A stretch of DNA of 64,000 bases, from the NCBI RefSeq assembly GCF_024346715.1, contig NZ_AP024852.1:3038001-3102000 (forward strand), read 5' to 3'. Shown one piece after another: positions 25,068-34,871 of the stretch. Source of the DNA: Photobacterium swingsii. GTDB taxonomy: Bacteria > Pseudomonadota > Gammaproteobacteria > Enterobacterales > Vibrionaceae. Positions within the stretch are counted from its first letter, which is position 1. Each line of letters starts with the position of its first letter. The notes under the pieces are model-generated. The model was not told where the DNA came from, searched no databases, and saw only the letters and a list, made by a program, of their open reading frames with translations. The translations under genes and the position numbers were made by a program.

Positions 25068-26780
25068 CTACCACTCCCCTACTAGCAATCGGCTCTTTAC
25101 GCCCCGTACTTGTAGCCCCATGGCTTCGAACACTTGCTCGAAGTCGTGGCATTGTGGGGGAATATTAGGCAGTGATAATGCGGCTTCAGAGAAGAATCGT
25201 GTTTGTAGCGCGTAGTCTTCGCCCCACGCCAATTGCCACCAATCGAGAATACGGCTTTTTGAGGCTTGTAGACGATTTGAGGTTGGGACTTTATCGCTCT
25301 TTTTCAGGTTTTCACTGGCGGTCGTGGGTAGCAAATTCCACTTGTCGTTATTGGGCCAGTAAGCAAATGGCAGACAGTGATCGATGTGGAAGGTATCTTT
25401 AAGCTTGCTGCCACTCCACACGCTATATAAATCTGCATCTTGTTTTTTAAGTTCAGCGACCCGCTTGCGCACATCGCGGGTATCATGATCTTTGTCTATC
25501 CATACCAAGCAATCATGGTAAATTTGCAGGCCAATATTGCGGGTGCGGTTTAGCTCAAAGCGCTGCATTTCTAAAATCCATTGGTTAACCACTAACGGCT
25601 CTATCCATGCGTTGTATAAAAGGAAACACTCCCACAAACTTTCATCCAGCACAAAGCTGCCGTAACTAGCTAGAAAGTCACTGTCGATAACAAGTGAAGA
25701 TAAAGTTTTGCGACGTTGCGATGAAGGCTGAATATCAAATAAGCGATTCGTTTTATCACCTTGGTATATAAAGGTTACAGGCCCGCTTTTAATCGTCGCT
25801 AAGGTATGCGACAGCGCTTTTTGTAATGCTTGGGCTTCGTCACCAAGAAACATCGCCCCAACGGTTAAATCATCGGCGGCTAAATGTTTAAGTTTGTTCC
25901 AGCCATCATCTTTAACAAAACCCAACCCTTTGCTGGTATTGGAGTTTTGTTGAATACCCCCACTACCTTCAATGTCGATATCAATCAAACGCTTGAACTG
26001 GCGCATCCAATACAGCCCCACTAACCCTGCGGGGATCGCAACCTTACCGTCGCTGCGATCAATCACAGCACCTGCATGGGCATCCGCCACCCGTAGCAAG
26101 GTACGTAGTAACGCGAGTTTGTAGGTGGCTGATTTGCTGTCATTGACAATGATATGGCGCACGCGATTCAAATCACCCGAACCATCATCTGGTAGGCTTA
26201 ATACCACGGTTTGCCAATGCACTTGAGCGCGATTGAGTGAGTCTTGGCTGTCGCTAGTGTGCTTGACTAACAGCGCGCTGTTTTTAGCAAGCTGCTCTAT
26301 TTCTTCTACCGATACACCATAGTCTTGGCGACCATCATCAAACCCGCCATGGCGTAAGGTGATCACCAACCGACCATTGGAGGCCAGTAAATTAGACAGC
26401 TTGCGAAACGCGCGTTCTCGGTGACTTGGGGCAAGGTGCATCCAAACCGCACTGACTAAGATACAGTCAAAACGCATCCCTAAGTTTTCAGTTTTACTCA
26501 AGGCGGGCAAGGCATCGTTAAGCCAAGTTACCGCGGCGTCTGTGTGCGCTTTCCCTGCTTGACGCAATGCATCACAAGGTTCTAACGCAATAACATCGCA
26601 ACCTTGGGCTGCCATCCATTTTGCATCTCGACCGCTCCCTGCACCAACATCCAATACCTGATCGCCACTGTACGGCCAAAACGGCTTCCAGCTTGCGTGA
26701 ACATCCTCAAATGCCAACGAGTTATATTGCTGACAAAGGCTTATGGTATTTTGTTGGTAAAATGAGAGCGTTGCAGACAT
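25068..26780 (-). CDS. SAM methyltransferase fused to an HNH endonuclease domain
   Basis: 570 aa. The N-terminal class I methyltransferase has motif I VLDVGAGSGRDAKWMAAQG (about 39-57) and motif II IALEP; it is of the small-molecule (TehB/UbiE-like) style rather than DPPY-type. The middle 190-440 region is unknown. The C-terminal HNH has FHIDHCLPFAYWPNNDKWNL (about 463-482) and a closing NLKKSDK. The combination suggests a self-contained modification/nuclease protein, perhaps defensive. Its 3' end abuts the truncated integrase leader, so it is probably cargo of the decayed second island. Confidence 0.82.
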   Translation of the reverse strand: MSATLSFYQQNTISLCQQYNSLAFEDVHASWKPFWPYSGDQVLDVGAGSGRDAKWMAAQGCDVIALEPCDALRQAGKAHTDAAVTWLNDALPALSKTENLGMRFDCILVSAVWMHLAPSHRERAFRKLSNLLASNGRLVITLRHGGFDDGRQDYGVSVEEIEQLAKNSALLVKHTSDSQDSLNRAQVHWQTVVLSLPDDGSGDLNRVRHIIVNDSKSATYKLALLRTLLRVADAHAGAVIDRSDGKVAIPAGLVGLYWMRQFKRLIDIDIEGSGGIQQNSNTSKGLGFVKDDGWNKLKHLAADDLTVGAMFLGDEAQALQKALSHTLATIKSGPVTFIYQGDKTNRLFDIQPSSQRRKTLSSLVIDSDFLASYGSFVLDESLWECFLLYNAWIEPLVVNQWILEMQRFELNRTRNIGLQIYHDCLVWIDKDHDTRDVRKRVAELKKQDADLYSVWSGSKLKDTFHIDHCLPFAYWPNNDKWNLLPTTASENLKKSDKVPTSNRLQASKSRILDWWQLAWGEDYALQTRFFSEAALSLPNIPPQCHDFEQVFEAMGLQVRGVKSRLLVGEW

Positions 26781-27297
26781 AGTGATAGGTCGATTATTAA
26801 ACTTATTGCATCATAGAGGAGTGGCCTGCGGTTAGCAAACAAGATGTATAATGTCCCACCTTTATAGAGCATATAGGTGAAAACAGCGTAAGATAGGTTT
26901 TTCATCTATTGACGGCGTCATTCACATCAATATACGCTATACGAAAGTCACTTTTGTCCCAAAAGACAACTAAGCGCATAACAAAAGTATGAGCACTGAA
27001 TCATAATACGGCCTGATATCACATAAAGAAGATATTTCAATCCCTGAAGCACGTACAAATCATGACCCTCCTCCCAAAAACACCGCTAAAGTGACACATT
27101 TTTAGCTCCCCCTTATTTCTTAACTCGAATTTTGTCCCTTTTTTTACCCATAACCTTTTTGAAATATATTCCTTTAACGAAACCCATCGCACTTTTTATA
27201 CCCCAGTAATTCCTTTGATTTTGTTATCAGTAAAATAAGTTATGACTTTTAAGAATGCCTTTTGCATTCAAATCTACTGTGAGCAGGAAGCTACATT
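26781..27297. other. 517-base region without a gene
   Basis: No coding frame was supported. A perfect inverted repeat GAATGC-CTTTT-GCATTC at 27253-27269, shortly before the cI-like gene, is the only clear signal. The right boundary of the second island may lie here, but no further att copy was recognised. Confidence 0.45.
27253..27269 (+). promoter_or_regulatory. Operator-like inverted repeat before the cI-like gene
   Basis: GAATGC (27253-27258) and GCATTC (27264-27269) with a five-base spacer, 29 bases before ATG 27298. A likely autoregulatory site for the HTH protein. Confidence 0.5.
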
Positions 27298-27936
27298 ATG
27301 GAATATTTAGAAAGAATTAAGCGATTAGCTAAAATTCAAGGCATTAGCCAAAAGCAACTGGGTGAAGCCTTAGGCCTTCAACAAGGTACAATGAGCCGTA
27401 AGCTATCAGGTAAATACGGTATTGAAGTGCGCGAGCTAGAAACCATCGCGACAACCCTAAACACTTCGATCAGTTACTTGCTAACAGGCCAAGTAGACAC
27501 AGGCACGCAAGCAACAACAACCATTAACAATGAAGTAAGCCAAGGTTCTACCGCCACTTACATTCCGGTTATTCACCGTAAAGATTTCTCTTCGTTTCGC
27601 CAAGGCGCAACCGTGGATGTTGTTAGCAAACGTGCAATCCCCGCTCACCTAGATCGTGACGAGTGCCTGGGCCTGTTTGTTGATAACGAAAACATCTCAC
27701 TTTGTGCGCCAGTCGGCAGCTACGCGCTGGCTACACGCACAGCAAGCTACCGCCCGAAGCAACCCGTGTTTGCTTCGGTACGTGGCAGCGAACCTGATTT
27801 CTACCACATGACGCAACTAGCCGATGGTGTGGTGTTCTCGACCTCGCAACCTGATTTCCCTAACCTATTTGTGAACAATGATGAGTTCCAAATCCACGGT
27901 TACATCATTCAGTCTGATTGGGCTTACGATCGTTAA
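27298..27936 (+). CDS. XRE-family (cI-like) regulator
   Basis: 212 aa. The N-terminal HTH is IQGISQKQLGEALGLQQGTM (residues 14-33) followed by SRKLSGKYGIEVREL. The C-terminal half (about 80-212) has the strand pattern of S24/LexA-like dimerisation domains (GSYALATRTASYRPKQPVFA and FPNLFVNNDEFQIHGYIIQS), but no Ala-Gly cleavage site with Ser/Lys dyad was evident. GCAGGAAGC precedes the ATG. It could be a resident regulator or the repressor of an integrated element. Confidence 0.8.
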   Translation: MEYLERIKRLAKIQGISQKQLGEALGLQQGTMSRKLSGKYGIEVRELETIATTLNTSISYLLTGQVDTGTQATTTINNEVSQGSTATYIPVIHRKDFSSFRQGATVDVVSKRAIPAHLDRDECLGLFVDNENISLCAPVGSYALATRTASYRPKQPVFASVRGSEPDFYHMTQLADGVVFSTSQPDFPNLFVNNDEFQIHGYIIQSDWAYDR

Positions 27937-27985
27937 TCTTTAAACGATGATTCCCGCTCAGTAGATGATTTAAATAGGCGCTATG

Positions 27986-28148
27986 ATACCAATCTAACTA
28001 AGTAACTGATCGTTCTTGCTGGTTAAAATCAATGATAACTGCGTTATAGATTTTGTAGATAGAACAACTAGCTATCTGCAATCTACGCCTTGTTCTCAGT
28101 GTTTTTTCCTGCGCAATCACCTGAACATTTACTTACCCAGATTGGTAT
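27986..28148 (+). mobile_element. 163-bp MITE-like repeat, copy 1
   Basis: Terminal inverted repeats ATACCAATCT (27986-27995) / AGATTGGTAT (28139-28148). It is identical at 160 of 163 positions to the reverse complement of 59158-59320. No transposase is present, and no clear target duplication was seen. It lies between the cI-like gene and yjjX, and a fortuitous reading frame inside it should not be annotated. Confidence 0.8.
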
Positions 28149-28215
28149 TACTTCACGGCGCCTGTTTGTATTTGTACAATCATGGCCTCTCTTTATTCGT
28201 TAACGGATTATGTTC

Positions 28216-28755
28216 ATGGCCACGATTATTGTTGCTTCAACCAACCCCGCTAAAATTTCTGCGGTCGAAAATGCCTTTGCTGAAGCACTGCCTCACCTAA
28301 CGTGTAATTTTGAAGGTGTCAGCGTGGCAAGCGAAGTGCGTGACCAACCCATGACGGCAGAAGAAACCTTACTCGGCGCACGTAACCGTGTTAAAAATGC
28401 CCGCGCACTTGTGTCGAATGCTGACTATTATGTTGGGCTAGAAGCAGGCATAGATGGTTCGCACACTTTCGCTTGGATGGTGATTGAAAGTGGTGAGCAT
28501 GCATCTGGCGCCTTACGTGGTGAAGCGCGTTCAGCATCGCTACCTTTGCCACCAGCGGCATTGGCACAGCTAGAACAAGGCCTCGAACTCGGTGATGTGA
28601 TGGATACCATGTTTAATGAAACCAACATTAAACAAAAAGGCGGCGCGATTGCGATGCTGACGAACCATAAACTCAGTCGCAGTTCTGTGTATCAACAAGC
28701 CTTGATCTTGGCGTTGATCCCGTTTTTAAACCCTGCACTTTTCCCACAAGATTAG
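28216..28755 (+). CDS. yjjX: Inosine/xanthosine triphosphatase YjjX
   Basis: About 179 aa of the YjjX/NTPase family: ATIIVASTNPAKISAVENAF at the start, GLEAGIDGSHTFAWMVIESG in the middle, then ETNIKQKGGAIAMLT. It hydrolyses ITP/XTP to exclude deaminated purines. Start ATG 28216 has GGA eight bases upstream; ATG 28210 would be too close to it. Convergent with trpR, as in E. coli, where yjjX also adjoins trpR. Confidence 0.93.
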   Translation: MATIIVASTNPAKISAVENAFAEALPHLTCNFEGVSVASEVRDQPMTAEETLLGARNRVKNARALVSNADYYVGLEAGIDGSHTFAWMVIESGEHASGALRGEARSASLPLPPAALAQLEQGLELGDVMDTMFNETNIKQKGGAIAMLTNHKLSRSSVYQQALILALIPFLNPALFPQD

Positions 28756-28814
28756 TTCAGCGTTAATGCTAGGCCTTTGCGTTCTGCTCTCAGTACCCAA
28801 TCGCTGGCCAGCAA

Positions 28815-28866
28815 AAAGCCCATGACATCGACCTTAGCTTAGGGTCAATCTCACGGGCTTTCATTT
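28815..28866. terminator. Bidirectional terminator between yjjX and trpR
   Basis: AAAGCCC (28815-28821) and GGGCTTT (28855-28861) with an inner partly paired stem (GACC/GGTC); followed by CATTTT on the plus strand and preceded by AAAAA-type sequence on the other side. Confidence 0.7.
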
Positions 28867-28900
28867 TAATCGCAGGTTAACGTTACGCTTACAGCGTTCG

Positions 28901-29209
28901 TTATAGCTGTTTTTTCAGTAATTCCGCCAGCCACACTTTCACATCAGCATCATGATGCTTGAGCTCGTTAGAACCCCGTGTAATCGTCGCTACCCCAACA
29001 CCCAGTAATTCACTGATTTTTCGCTGGCTACGCTCACCATTTAGCAATTCGTGAAAAATATTCACACGAGATAATAAAGAATCACGTTCATCTGGCGTCA
29101 GTAACAGCTTCATCAATACATCGTCTTTTTGCTCATCCGATGCCTGACGCAACAAATCAATTACCTGTTGCCACTCGGTAAATTCCGGTGTTTCAGTGGT
29201 AGTGGACAT
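28901..29209 (-). CDS. trpR: Trp operon repressor TrpR
   Basis: 102 aa with the TrpR fold and HTH QRKISELLGVGVATITRGSN (about residues 60-80). Tryptophan-bound TrpR represses trp, aroH and mtr-type genes. Length is normal for the family (about 100-108). It lies next to slt, the same arrangement as E. coli slt-trpR-yjjX. Confidence 0.94.
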   Translation of the reverse strand: MSTTTETPEFTEWQQVIDLLRQASDEQKDDVLMKLLLTPDERDSLLSRVNIFHELLNGERSQRKISELLGVGVATITRGSNELKHHDADVKVWLAELLKKQL

Positions 29210-29267
29210 TTAAACCTCATTCTGGGCATTACGTTCTGACGCAAATATTACCTGTTTCTCTGGGCAG

Positions 29268-31193
29268 TTAATAGCTTGCTTGTAATTCCTCGGGCGTGAG
29301 TAAAGGCTTTTTCTGGCCCATGCGCTTACTGTAGTACACATCAAACATCAGCACATTTTGCACATAGCCACGGGTTTCATTAAACGGAATAGCTTCAATG
29401 AAGGTGAACACATCCAGTTGGCCATCGGTTTGTTTCTGCCAACGGCTGACTCTGCTTGGCCCTGCGTTATAAGCCGCAAATGAATAAACGCGGTTATTGT
29501 CATGTCGATCTAGCATCATCTTCAAATAACCACTGCCGAGGCGAATGTTCACGCCAGGATCAAACAAACTGTCTTTGCCTTTGTAGTTACGCTCTAGCTT
29601 CTTGGCCGTTTCTTTGGCAGTGGCAGGCATTAACTGCATTAAACCACGAGCGCCCACGGGCGATTGCGCTTCGGTGTTCCAAGCACTCTCTTGGCGCGCT
29701 AATGCCATCATAGTGGTGGTCGGTAAATCGCGCTCTTTACTGAAGAAATCAAACCACCACTTATGCGCTAAAGGAAAGCGCAGTTCATGGTAGCTCCATA
29801 AGCGCCCTGCAATGGTGGCTTGTACTGCAAGATGGTGCCAACGGTTCGCAGCTGCATAAGTAGCGAGCTTCAAGGCTTGATCTGGCTTTTTACCGCGCAG
29901 TAAATACGCCCACTCACTACGGGCAGCATACAGTTTATCGACCGCGACCAGCTCTTTAATGCGATTTAACGATTCACGATCGTCATCGGTGTCTTTGACT
30001 ACCAATTTGCTTTTGCTGATAGGGTATTCAATCGGCTTTTTCAAAATGGTCGCTGCGGCCACACTGTAGAAATCACGTTGACCAAGCAAAGACTCATAAA
30101 TTTTATTCGCTTCGGCTTGCTTACCTTCACGCGCTAACAAGTACGCCTGCCAGAATGTCCAGCGGGTGGTCTCTTTAGCTTTGGCGGGTAAGCGTTTTAC
30201 CCACACATTCACCGCTTGCCAGTCAGCGTCACGCATGGCAGTGCGAATACGACGCTCAATCAAGCTCACCTTGGTACTTTTGGCGATCACCTTATCGCGC
30301 CAAGTGATCAAATCAGCGTTGTCTGTGGTCATTAACCGCGAGGCGACATAGTCGGCCAATTGTTGGCGTTTAGCTTTGCTATAGTGCTGACCATCCATGG
30401 TGCGGGTGTATTGTTTGACCGCTTCTTTCACATCTTTACGGGCTAAGCGCTGATACGCCACCACAGTCAGCTTTTGATTGAACGGGGTGACTTTACTGGC
30501 TTTAGCAAAGTCCGCCACCATGGCGGGCTTCTCAAGCAATTGGATCACCTTGTTACCGCTAATACGGCCCGAGGTTGATAACTGCTTGTTTAAATACGTT
30601 AGAAACTGTTTGTTGTCCTTGCCATACACCAGCAGCATCCGATCGAGAATGTCTTCATCGTGGCGTTTACCTGCCTTGTGCCATGCCTCTAATAACGGGT
30701 CACATTCATCGGCAATGGAACTGCCTTTTTGCCAAATGTCTGCCGCGCCTTGCCAGGCTTCTTGTTTTTGACCTTGCTGCAATTTGGCGTAATAGAACTG
30801 GCATTGCAGCACTTCGCCACGCGGTTTGGTTGGCTGAAACGCAAGGAACTCATCCCAGCGCTGCGCAATGGCTAAATAGCTGGCGTAACGATATTGAATG
30901 GTGGGGTGAAAAGGCAGGGTTTTATATTGGGTTAAAAAGGCGTGGACTTCCTCAGGTGATTTGTTTGTTAAACTGCGAGAAAAGTCACGATAGTCCAAAT
31001 ACGGCGTTAATGGATAATTATCCAATTTGTTCCGCAACTGACTGAATTTTTCGGCATCGTTATCTTCAAGCGCATCTTGTGCTTGTTCGTACCATGCCCG
31101 TTGTTCATCGAGTGTGGCAGCCTGTAATGCAGGTGCAACCCCAATTCCCAGCCCGATACACGCGGCATATAGCACCTTTTTCATAACAGTCAT
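29268..31193 (-). CDS. slt: Soluble lytic murein transglycosylase Slt
   Basis: 641 aa from ATG 31193, chosen because it begins a signal peptide (MTVMKKVLYAACIGLGIGVA...ALQA) just before ATLDEQRAWYEQ, which aligns with mature Slt70; longer starts add an unlikely extension. An N-terminal superhelical U-domain is followed by the catalytic SLT domain: ARQESAWN (Glu near residue 500), GARGLMQLMPATA, AAYNAGPSR. It cleaves peptidoglycan in the periplasm to 1,6-anhydro-muropeptides. Confidence 0.92.
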   Translation of the reverse strand: MTVMKKVLYAACIGLGIGVAPALQAATLDEQRAWYEQAQDALEDNDAEKFSQLRNKLDNYPLTPYLDYRDFSRSLTNKSPEEVHAFLTQYKTLPFHPTIQYRYASYLAIAQRWDEFLAFQPTKPRGEVLQCQFYYAKLQQGQKQEAWQGAADIWQKGSSIADECDPLLEAWHKAGKRHDEDILDRMLLVYGKDNKQFLTYLNKQLSTSGRISGNKVIQLLEKPAMVADFAKASKVTPFNQKLTVVAYQRLARKDVKEAVKQYTRTMDGQHYSKAKRQQLADYVASRLMTTDNADLITWRDKVIAKSTKVSLIERRIRTAMRDADWQAVNVWVKRLPAKAKETTRWTFWQAYLLAREGKQAEANKIYESLLGQRDFYSVAAATILKKPIEYPISKSKLVVKDTDDDRESLNRIKELVAVDKLYAARSEWAYLLRGKKPDQALKLATYAAANRWHHLAVQATIAGRLWSYHELRFPLAHKWWFDFFSKERDLPTTTMMALARQESAWNTEAQSPVGARGLMQLMPATAKETAKKLERNYKGKDSLFDPGVNIRLGSGYLKMMLDRHDNNRVYSFAAYNAGPSRVSRWQKQTDGQLDVFTFIEAIPFNETRGYVQNVLMFDVYYSKRMGQKKPLLTPEELQASY

Positions 31194-31322
31194 TGACACA
31201 AGAAAACTCCATTTCGATTTGGTATCACTCATACTAAACACTAATTATGAACATTACTGTTAAACTTAGGTCAAGGTCGAGTAAAATACCCCCTTCCTTT
31301 ACGATTAGAGATAGCAACGGAT

Positions 31323-32990
31323 ATGGCTGAATACGTCTATACCATGTCGCGCGTGGGCAAAATTGTTCCACCTAAGCGTCAAATCTTAAAAGATATTTCA
31401 TTAAGCTTCTTCCCTGGCGCCAAAATTGGTGTTTTAGGTCTAAATGGTTCGGGTAAATCTACCCTGCTTCGCATCATGGCGGGTATCGATACCGATATTG
31501 AGGGTGAAGCGCGTCCTCAAACTGGCCTTAAAGTTGGCTACCTACCGCAAGAACCTGTGCTTGATGAAGAAAAAACGGTACGCGAAGTGGTTGAAGAATC
31601 CGTCGCTGATGTAAAAGACGCACTAACCCGTCTTGATGCCGTTTATGCAGCATACGCAGAAGAAGATGCAGATTTCGATAAACTTGCGAAAGAGCAAGGT
31701 GAACTAGAAGCATTAATTGAGACCAAAGACGGTCACAACCTAGACATGCAACTAGAGCGTGCGGCAGATGCCCTACGCCTTCCTGAGTGGGATGCGAAAA
31801 TCAAATTCCTTTCAGGTGGTGAACGTCGTCGTGTGGCAATCTGTCGCTTACTACTTGATAAGCCAGACATGCTACTGCTTGATGAACCAACCAACCACTT
31901 GGATGCAGAATCTGTGGCTTGGCTTGAGCATTTCTTGGTCGATTACAGCGGTACTGTTGTGGCAATCACGCACGACCGTTACTTCCTTGATAACGCTGCT
32001 GGCTGGATCCTAGAGCTTGACCGTGGTGAAGGTATTCCATGGGAAGGTAACTACACCTCATGGCTTGAGCAAAAAGACGCACGTTTACAACAAGAATCTG
32101 CGCAAGAAAATGCACGCCAGAAAACGATCGCAAAAGAGCTGGAGTGGGTTCGTCAAAACCCTAAAGGCCGTCAAGCGAAATCAAAAGCACGTATGGCGCG
32201 CTTTGAAGAGCTTAATACAAACGATCACCAAAAACGTAACGAAACCAACGAGCTATTTATCCCGCCAGGTGAACGCCTAGGTGATAAAGTGCTTGAGGTG
32301 AACAACCTTACGAAATCGTTCGGCGATCGTGTACTGATCGACAACCTATCGTTCAGCATGCCTAAGGGTGCAATCGTGGGGATTATCGGTGCCAATGGTG
32401 CAGGTAAATCAACGCTATTCAAAATGCTGAGCGGCGCAGAACAACCTGATTCTGGTACGATTGAGTTGGGTGACACCGTTAGCCTAGCATCGGTTGAGCA
32501 GTTCCGTGACAGCATGACCGACAGCAACACGGTGTACCAAGAGATTTCAGAAGGTGCGGAAATTATCCGTATCAACAACTTTGAAATTCCGGCACGTGCT
32601 TATGCATCTCGCTTTAACTTCCGTGGTAGCGATCAGCAAAAACTGATTGGCGACCTATCGGGTGGTGAGCGTAACCGTGTTCACTTGGCAAAACTGCTAA
32701 AAGCGGGCGGTAACGTACTGCTACTCGATGAACCGACCAATGACCTTGACGTAGAAACCCTACGTGCATTGGAAGAAGCGCTGCTTGAATTCCCTGGCTG
32801 TGCCATGGTTATCTCGCACGACCGTTGGTTCCTTGACCGTATCGCAACCCACATTCTTGACTACCGTGATGAAGGCCAAGTTAACTTCTACGAAGGTAAC
32901 TACACCGAATACACCGAGTGGCTGAAGAAAACATTGGGCGCACAAGCGGCTGAACCACACCGTATTAAATACAAGCGTATTGCTAAGTAA
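31323..32990 (+). CDS. ettA: EttA, energy-dependent translational throttle ABC-F ATPase
   Basis: 555 aa, the EttA length. Two ABC domains carry Walker A GLNGSGKST and GANGAGKST, signatures FLSGGERRRV and DLSGGERNRV, and Walker B LLLDEPTNHLD and LLLDEPTNDLD. It has the ABC-F linker and the typical start MAEYVYTMSRVGKIVPPKRQ. Cytosolic; it gates the first peptide bond on ribosomes according to ATP/ADP ratio. It is divergent to slt, as in E. coli. Confidence 0.96.
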   Translation: MAEYVYTMSRVGKIVPPKRQILKDISLSFFPGAKIGVLGLNGSGKSTLLRIMAGIDTDIEGEARPQTGLKVGYLPQEPVLDEEKTVREVVEESVADVKDALTRLDAVYAAYAEEDADFDKLAKEQGELEALIETKDGHNLDMQLERAADALRLPEWDAKIKFLSGGERRRVAICRLLLDKPDMLLLDEPTNHLDAESVAWLEHFLVDYSGTVVAITHDRYFLDNAAGWILELDRGEGIPWEGNYTSWLEQKDARLQQESAQENARQKTIAKELEWVRQNPKGRQAKSKARMARFEELNTNDHQKRNETNELFIPPGERLGDKVLEVNNLTKSFGDRVLIDNLSFSMPKGAIVGIIGANGAGKSTLFKMLSGAEQPDSGTIELGDTVSLASVEQFRDSMTDSNTVYQEISEGAEIIRINNFEIPARAYASRFNFRGSDQQKLIGDLSGGERNRVHLAKLLKAGGNVLLLDEPTNDLDVETLRALEEALLEFPGCAMVISHDRWFLDRIATHILDYRDEGQVNFYEGNYTEYTEWLKKTLGAQAAEPHRIKYKRIAK

Positions 32991-33000
32991 TGCGCTGTTC

Positions 33001-33370
33001 AGCCTGATCCCATCAACTATTGGTGATTTCAGGTATGAATTGCATCAAGGGCAGCTTCGGCTGCCCTTTTTTGTACCTCGCGTTCTGTACCTAGCATTTT
33101 GTCTCCACTTTTTGGCACTCAGCAACAAGGTCCCATAGGTCATAACTTACGCCACCCTTCCACTTGATCACCGAGCCACTTCCTTCTCAGCAGCCATGCA
33201 TTTAGTGCCTTTTTCGGTCTCGACACCCTTGCTATCACGGTATAATTAGCTGATAAAGCGCTTAATTTGTGATCATCTAACTGGCGTGTTTGGCCATTTA
33301 ACCGTACACTGTTACACAAAGCTTGTTATGTCTCACGACCCTTTATAATTACTAATAAGAATAAATAATT
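33001..33370. other. 370-base non-coding region with ettA terminator
   Basis: GGGCAG (33049-33054) and CTGCCC (33061-33066) around a CTTCGG loop, followed by TTTTTT, terminate ettA. The remaining 300 bases show no gene; they presumably hold the promoter of the PilZ gene. Confidence 0.6.
33046..33072 (+). terminator. Rho-independent terminator after ettA
   Basis: A perfect six-base stem with a stable CTTCGG loop plus six Ts. Confidence 0.9.
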
Positions 33371-33739
33371 ATGGTTGAACGTCGTCATTTTAAACGCATC
33401 ATGTATCAAGCACCTGCTACCTTGCATCAAACTGATGGCAACTGGCAGACAGATGTAAGAGATCTATCGTTACAAGGGATTTTAATCACCCGCCCTACAG
33501 GCTGGCACCCGAGTCGCGATGACACTTACACCATCACCTTTTGTTTACATGAGTGTGATATTGAATTGAGCATGGAAACTCAATTAGTGGATAACAACGA
33601 AGATTGCCTTCGCATGAAAATCCACCACATCGATATCGATAGCGCTAGTCATTTAAAACGCCTCGTCGAATTGAACGTCGGCACTGATGAACTGTTACAT
33701 CGCGAACTCGAACACCTAACGGATTTACATAACATTTAA
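33371..33739 (+). CDS. PilZ-domain c-di-GMP receptor, short
   Basis: 122 aa with RRHFKR (residues 4-9) and DLSLQGILI (about 35-43), the two halves of the PilZ cyclic-di-GMP-binding site. A single domain with no effector domain, so it probably works by protein contact. It is separated by 15 bases from the M23 peptidase gene and is likely co-transcribed, linking c-di-GMP to cell wall hydrolysis (inference). Confidence 0.88.
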   Translation: MVERRHFKRIMYQAPATLHQTDGNWQTDVRDLSLQGILITRPTGWHPSRDDTYTITFCLHECDIELSMETQLVDNNEDCLRMKIHHIDIDSASHLKRLVELNVGTDELLHRELEHLTDLHNI

Positions 33740-33754
33740 CTGTAACGAATCATC

Positions 33755-34744
33755 ATGTCAGACACTATTTGTATCTCGGTGTCCCACCGTCGTGGGACAT
33801 CCCATTATTTGATCAATCGATTTAAGAAACGCTACGCGGCCTTTTTTGTTTTATTCCTAGGCGGTATGTTGGGCTACGGTAGCTTTAACATTTACCAGCT
33901 TTATCAACAAAATGAAGTTTCTAACGTCCAGCTAAGTCAACTGAATGTTCAAGCAGAACAGCTCAGTGACTCCCTGTCGGAAGAAAACGCCACCAACCAA
34001 GTGCTCAGCCAAGAGTTGGAAGACAAGAAAAACGAACTCATGATGCTAGAGCAGCGGATTGATGACGTCGAAGCGATTCTGGGCTTACAAGCTGAAAACA
34101 CCAATGTACCACTGGAACAGCGTGTCGACAGTGCCGCGATCAGCTCGGCAGTGCGTGGGACTTTGTTTCGTTTGATCCCAAATGGTAGCCCGACGCCAAA
34201 CATTCGAATGTCATCAGGCTTTGGCACTCGCATTCACCCCGTGACAGGCAAACGTAAACGCCATAATGGGCTCGATTTTGCCGCTAACATTGGCACCCCG
34301 ATTTATGCCCCTGCCGACGGTGTGATTGAAAATGTGCGTCCGAGTAATAAAGGCTCTGGTAACTTCATTAAGCTGAGCCACTCCTTCGGCTTTATGTCGA
34401 CCTACTCACACATGAAGAAATTCAATGTAAAGCGTGGTCAATTTGTTCGTAAAGGCGATTTACTGGGCTGGACGGGTAACTCAGGCTTATCAACCGGTCC
34501 GCATCTGCATTACGAAATCCGCTTTTTAGGCCGCGCTCTGAATCCACGTAACTTTGTCATGTGGACACCTGATAACTTTGATTCATTATTTGAAAAAGAG
34601 AAATCCGTGCAGTGGGCAACCATGCTGGAAATGATCAATAACGTGGTTGCTATGCAAGTGCAACTGACCCAAGCGCCATCGCTAGAAGCGACGATTAAAA
34701 CGGCCAATACGGCCTCTCGTCAATCGGATCAGCGCCAGCTATAG
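33755..34744 (+). CDS. M23-family peptidoglycan endopeptidase, membrane-anchored
   Basis: 329 aa. A cytoplasmic basic N-terminus is followed by a membrane segment near residues 29-47, a coiled coil about 55-115, and a LytM/M23 domain: KRKRHNGLDFAAN (H..D) and GPHLHYEIRF (HxH). The zinc ligands are all present, so it should be an active DD-endopeptidase facing the periplasm. It resembles MepM/NlpD-like wall hydrolases. Confidence 0.9.
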   Translation: MSDTICISVSHRRGTSHYLINRFKKRYAAFFVLFLGGMLGYGSFNIYQLYQQNEVSNVQLSQLNVQAEQLSDSLSEENATNQVLSQELEDKKNELMMLEQRIDDVEAILGLQAENTNVPLEQRVDSAAISSAVRGTLFRLIPNGSPTPNIRMSSGFGTRIHPVTGKRKRHNGLDFAANIGTPIYAPADGVIENVRPSNKGSGNFIKLSHSFGFMSTYSHMKKFNVKRGQFVRKGDLLGWTGNSGLSTGPHLHYEIRFLGRALNPRNFVMWTPDNFDSLFEKEKSVQWATMLEMINNVVAMQVQLTQAPSLEATIKTANTASRQSDQRQL

Positions 34745-34777
34745 CCTGACCTTGGGGTAAAGCGCCAATTTAGATAT

Positions 34778-34810
34778 AAAAAAGCGAGTATCACAGTACT
34801 CGCTTTTTTA
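34778..34810. terminator. Bidirectional terminator
   Basis: GCGAGTA (34784-34790) and TACTCGC (34797-34803) with A-run before and T-run after, between the M23 gene and radA, which converge. Confidence 0.9.
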
Positions 34811-34871
34811 TTCGCCGTATTTTGTCCAGATGCAAGCAGGAGCGATTAGCTCATGCTATCAATGGGTGTAA

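Noticed and set aside
26882..26896. A 14-15 base match (ACAGCGTAAGATAG) to the smpB 3' end at about 1302-1316, considered as another island boundary
   Set aside because: A match of this length is expected by chance in a window of this size, and there is no extended similarity or integrase context.
28016..28300. Reading frame starting in the 163-bp repeat (also at 59054-59290)
   Set aside because: It starts inside the MITE-like repeat in both copies and continues into unrelated flanks; no conserved protein end.
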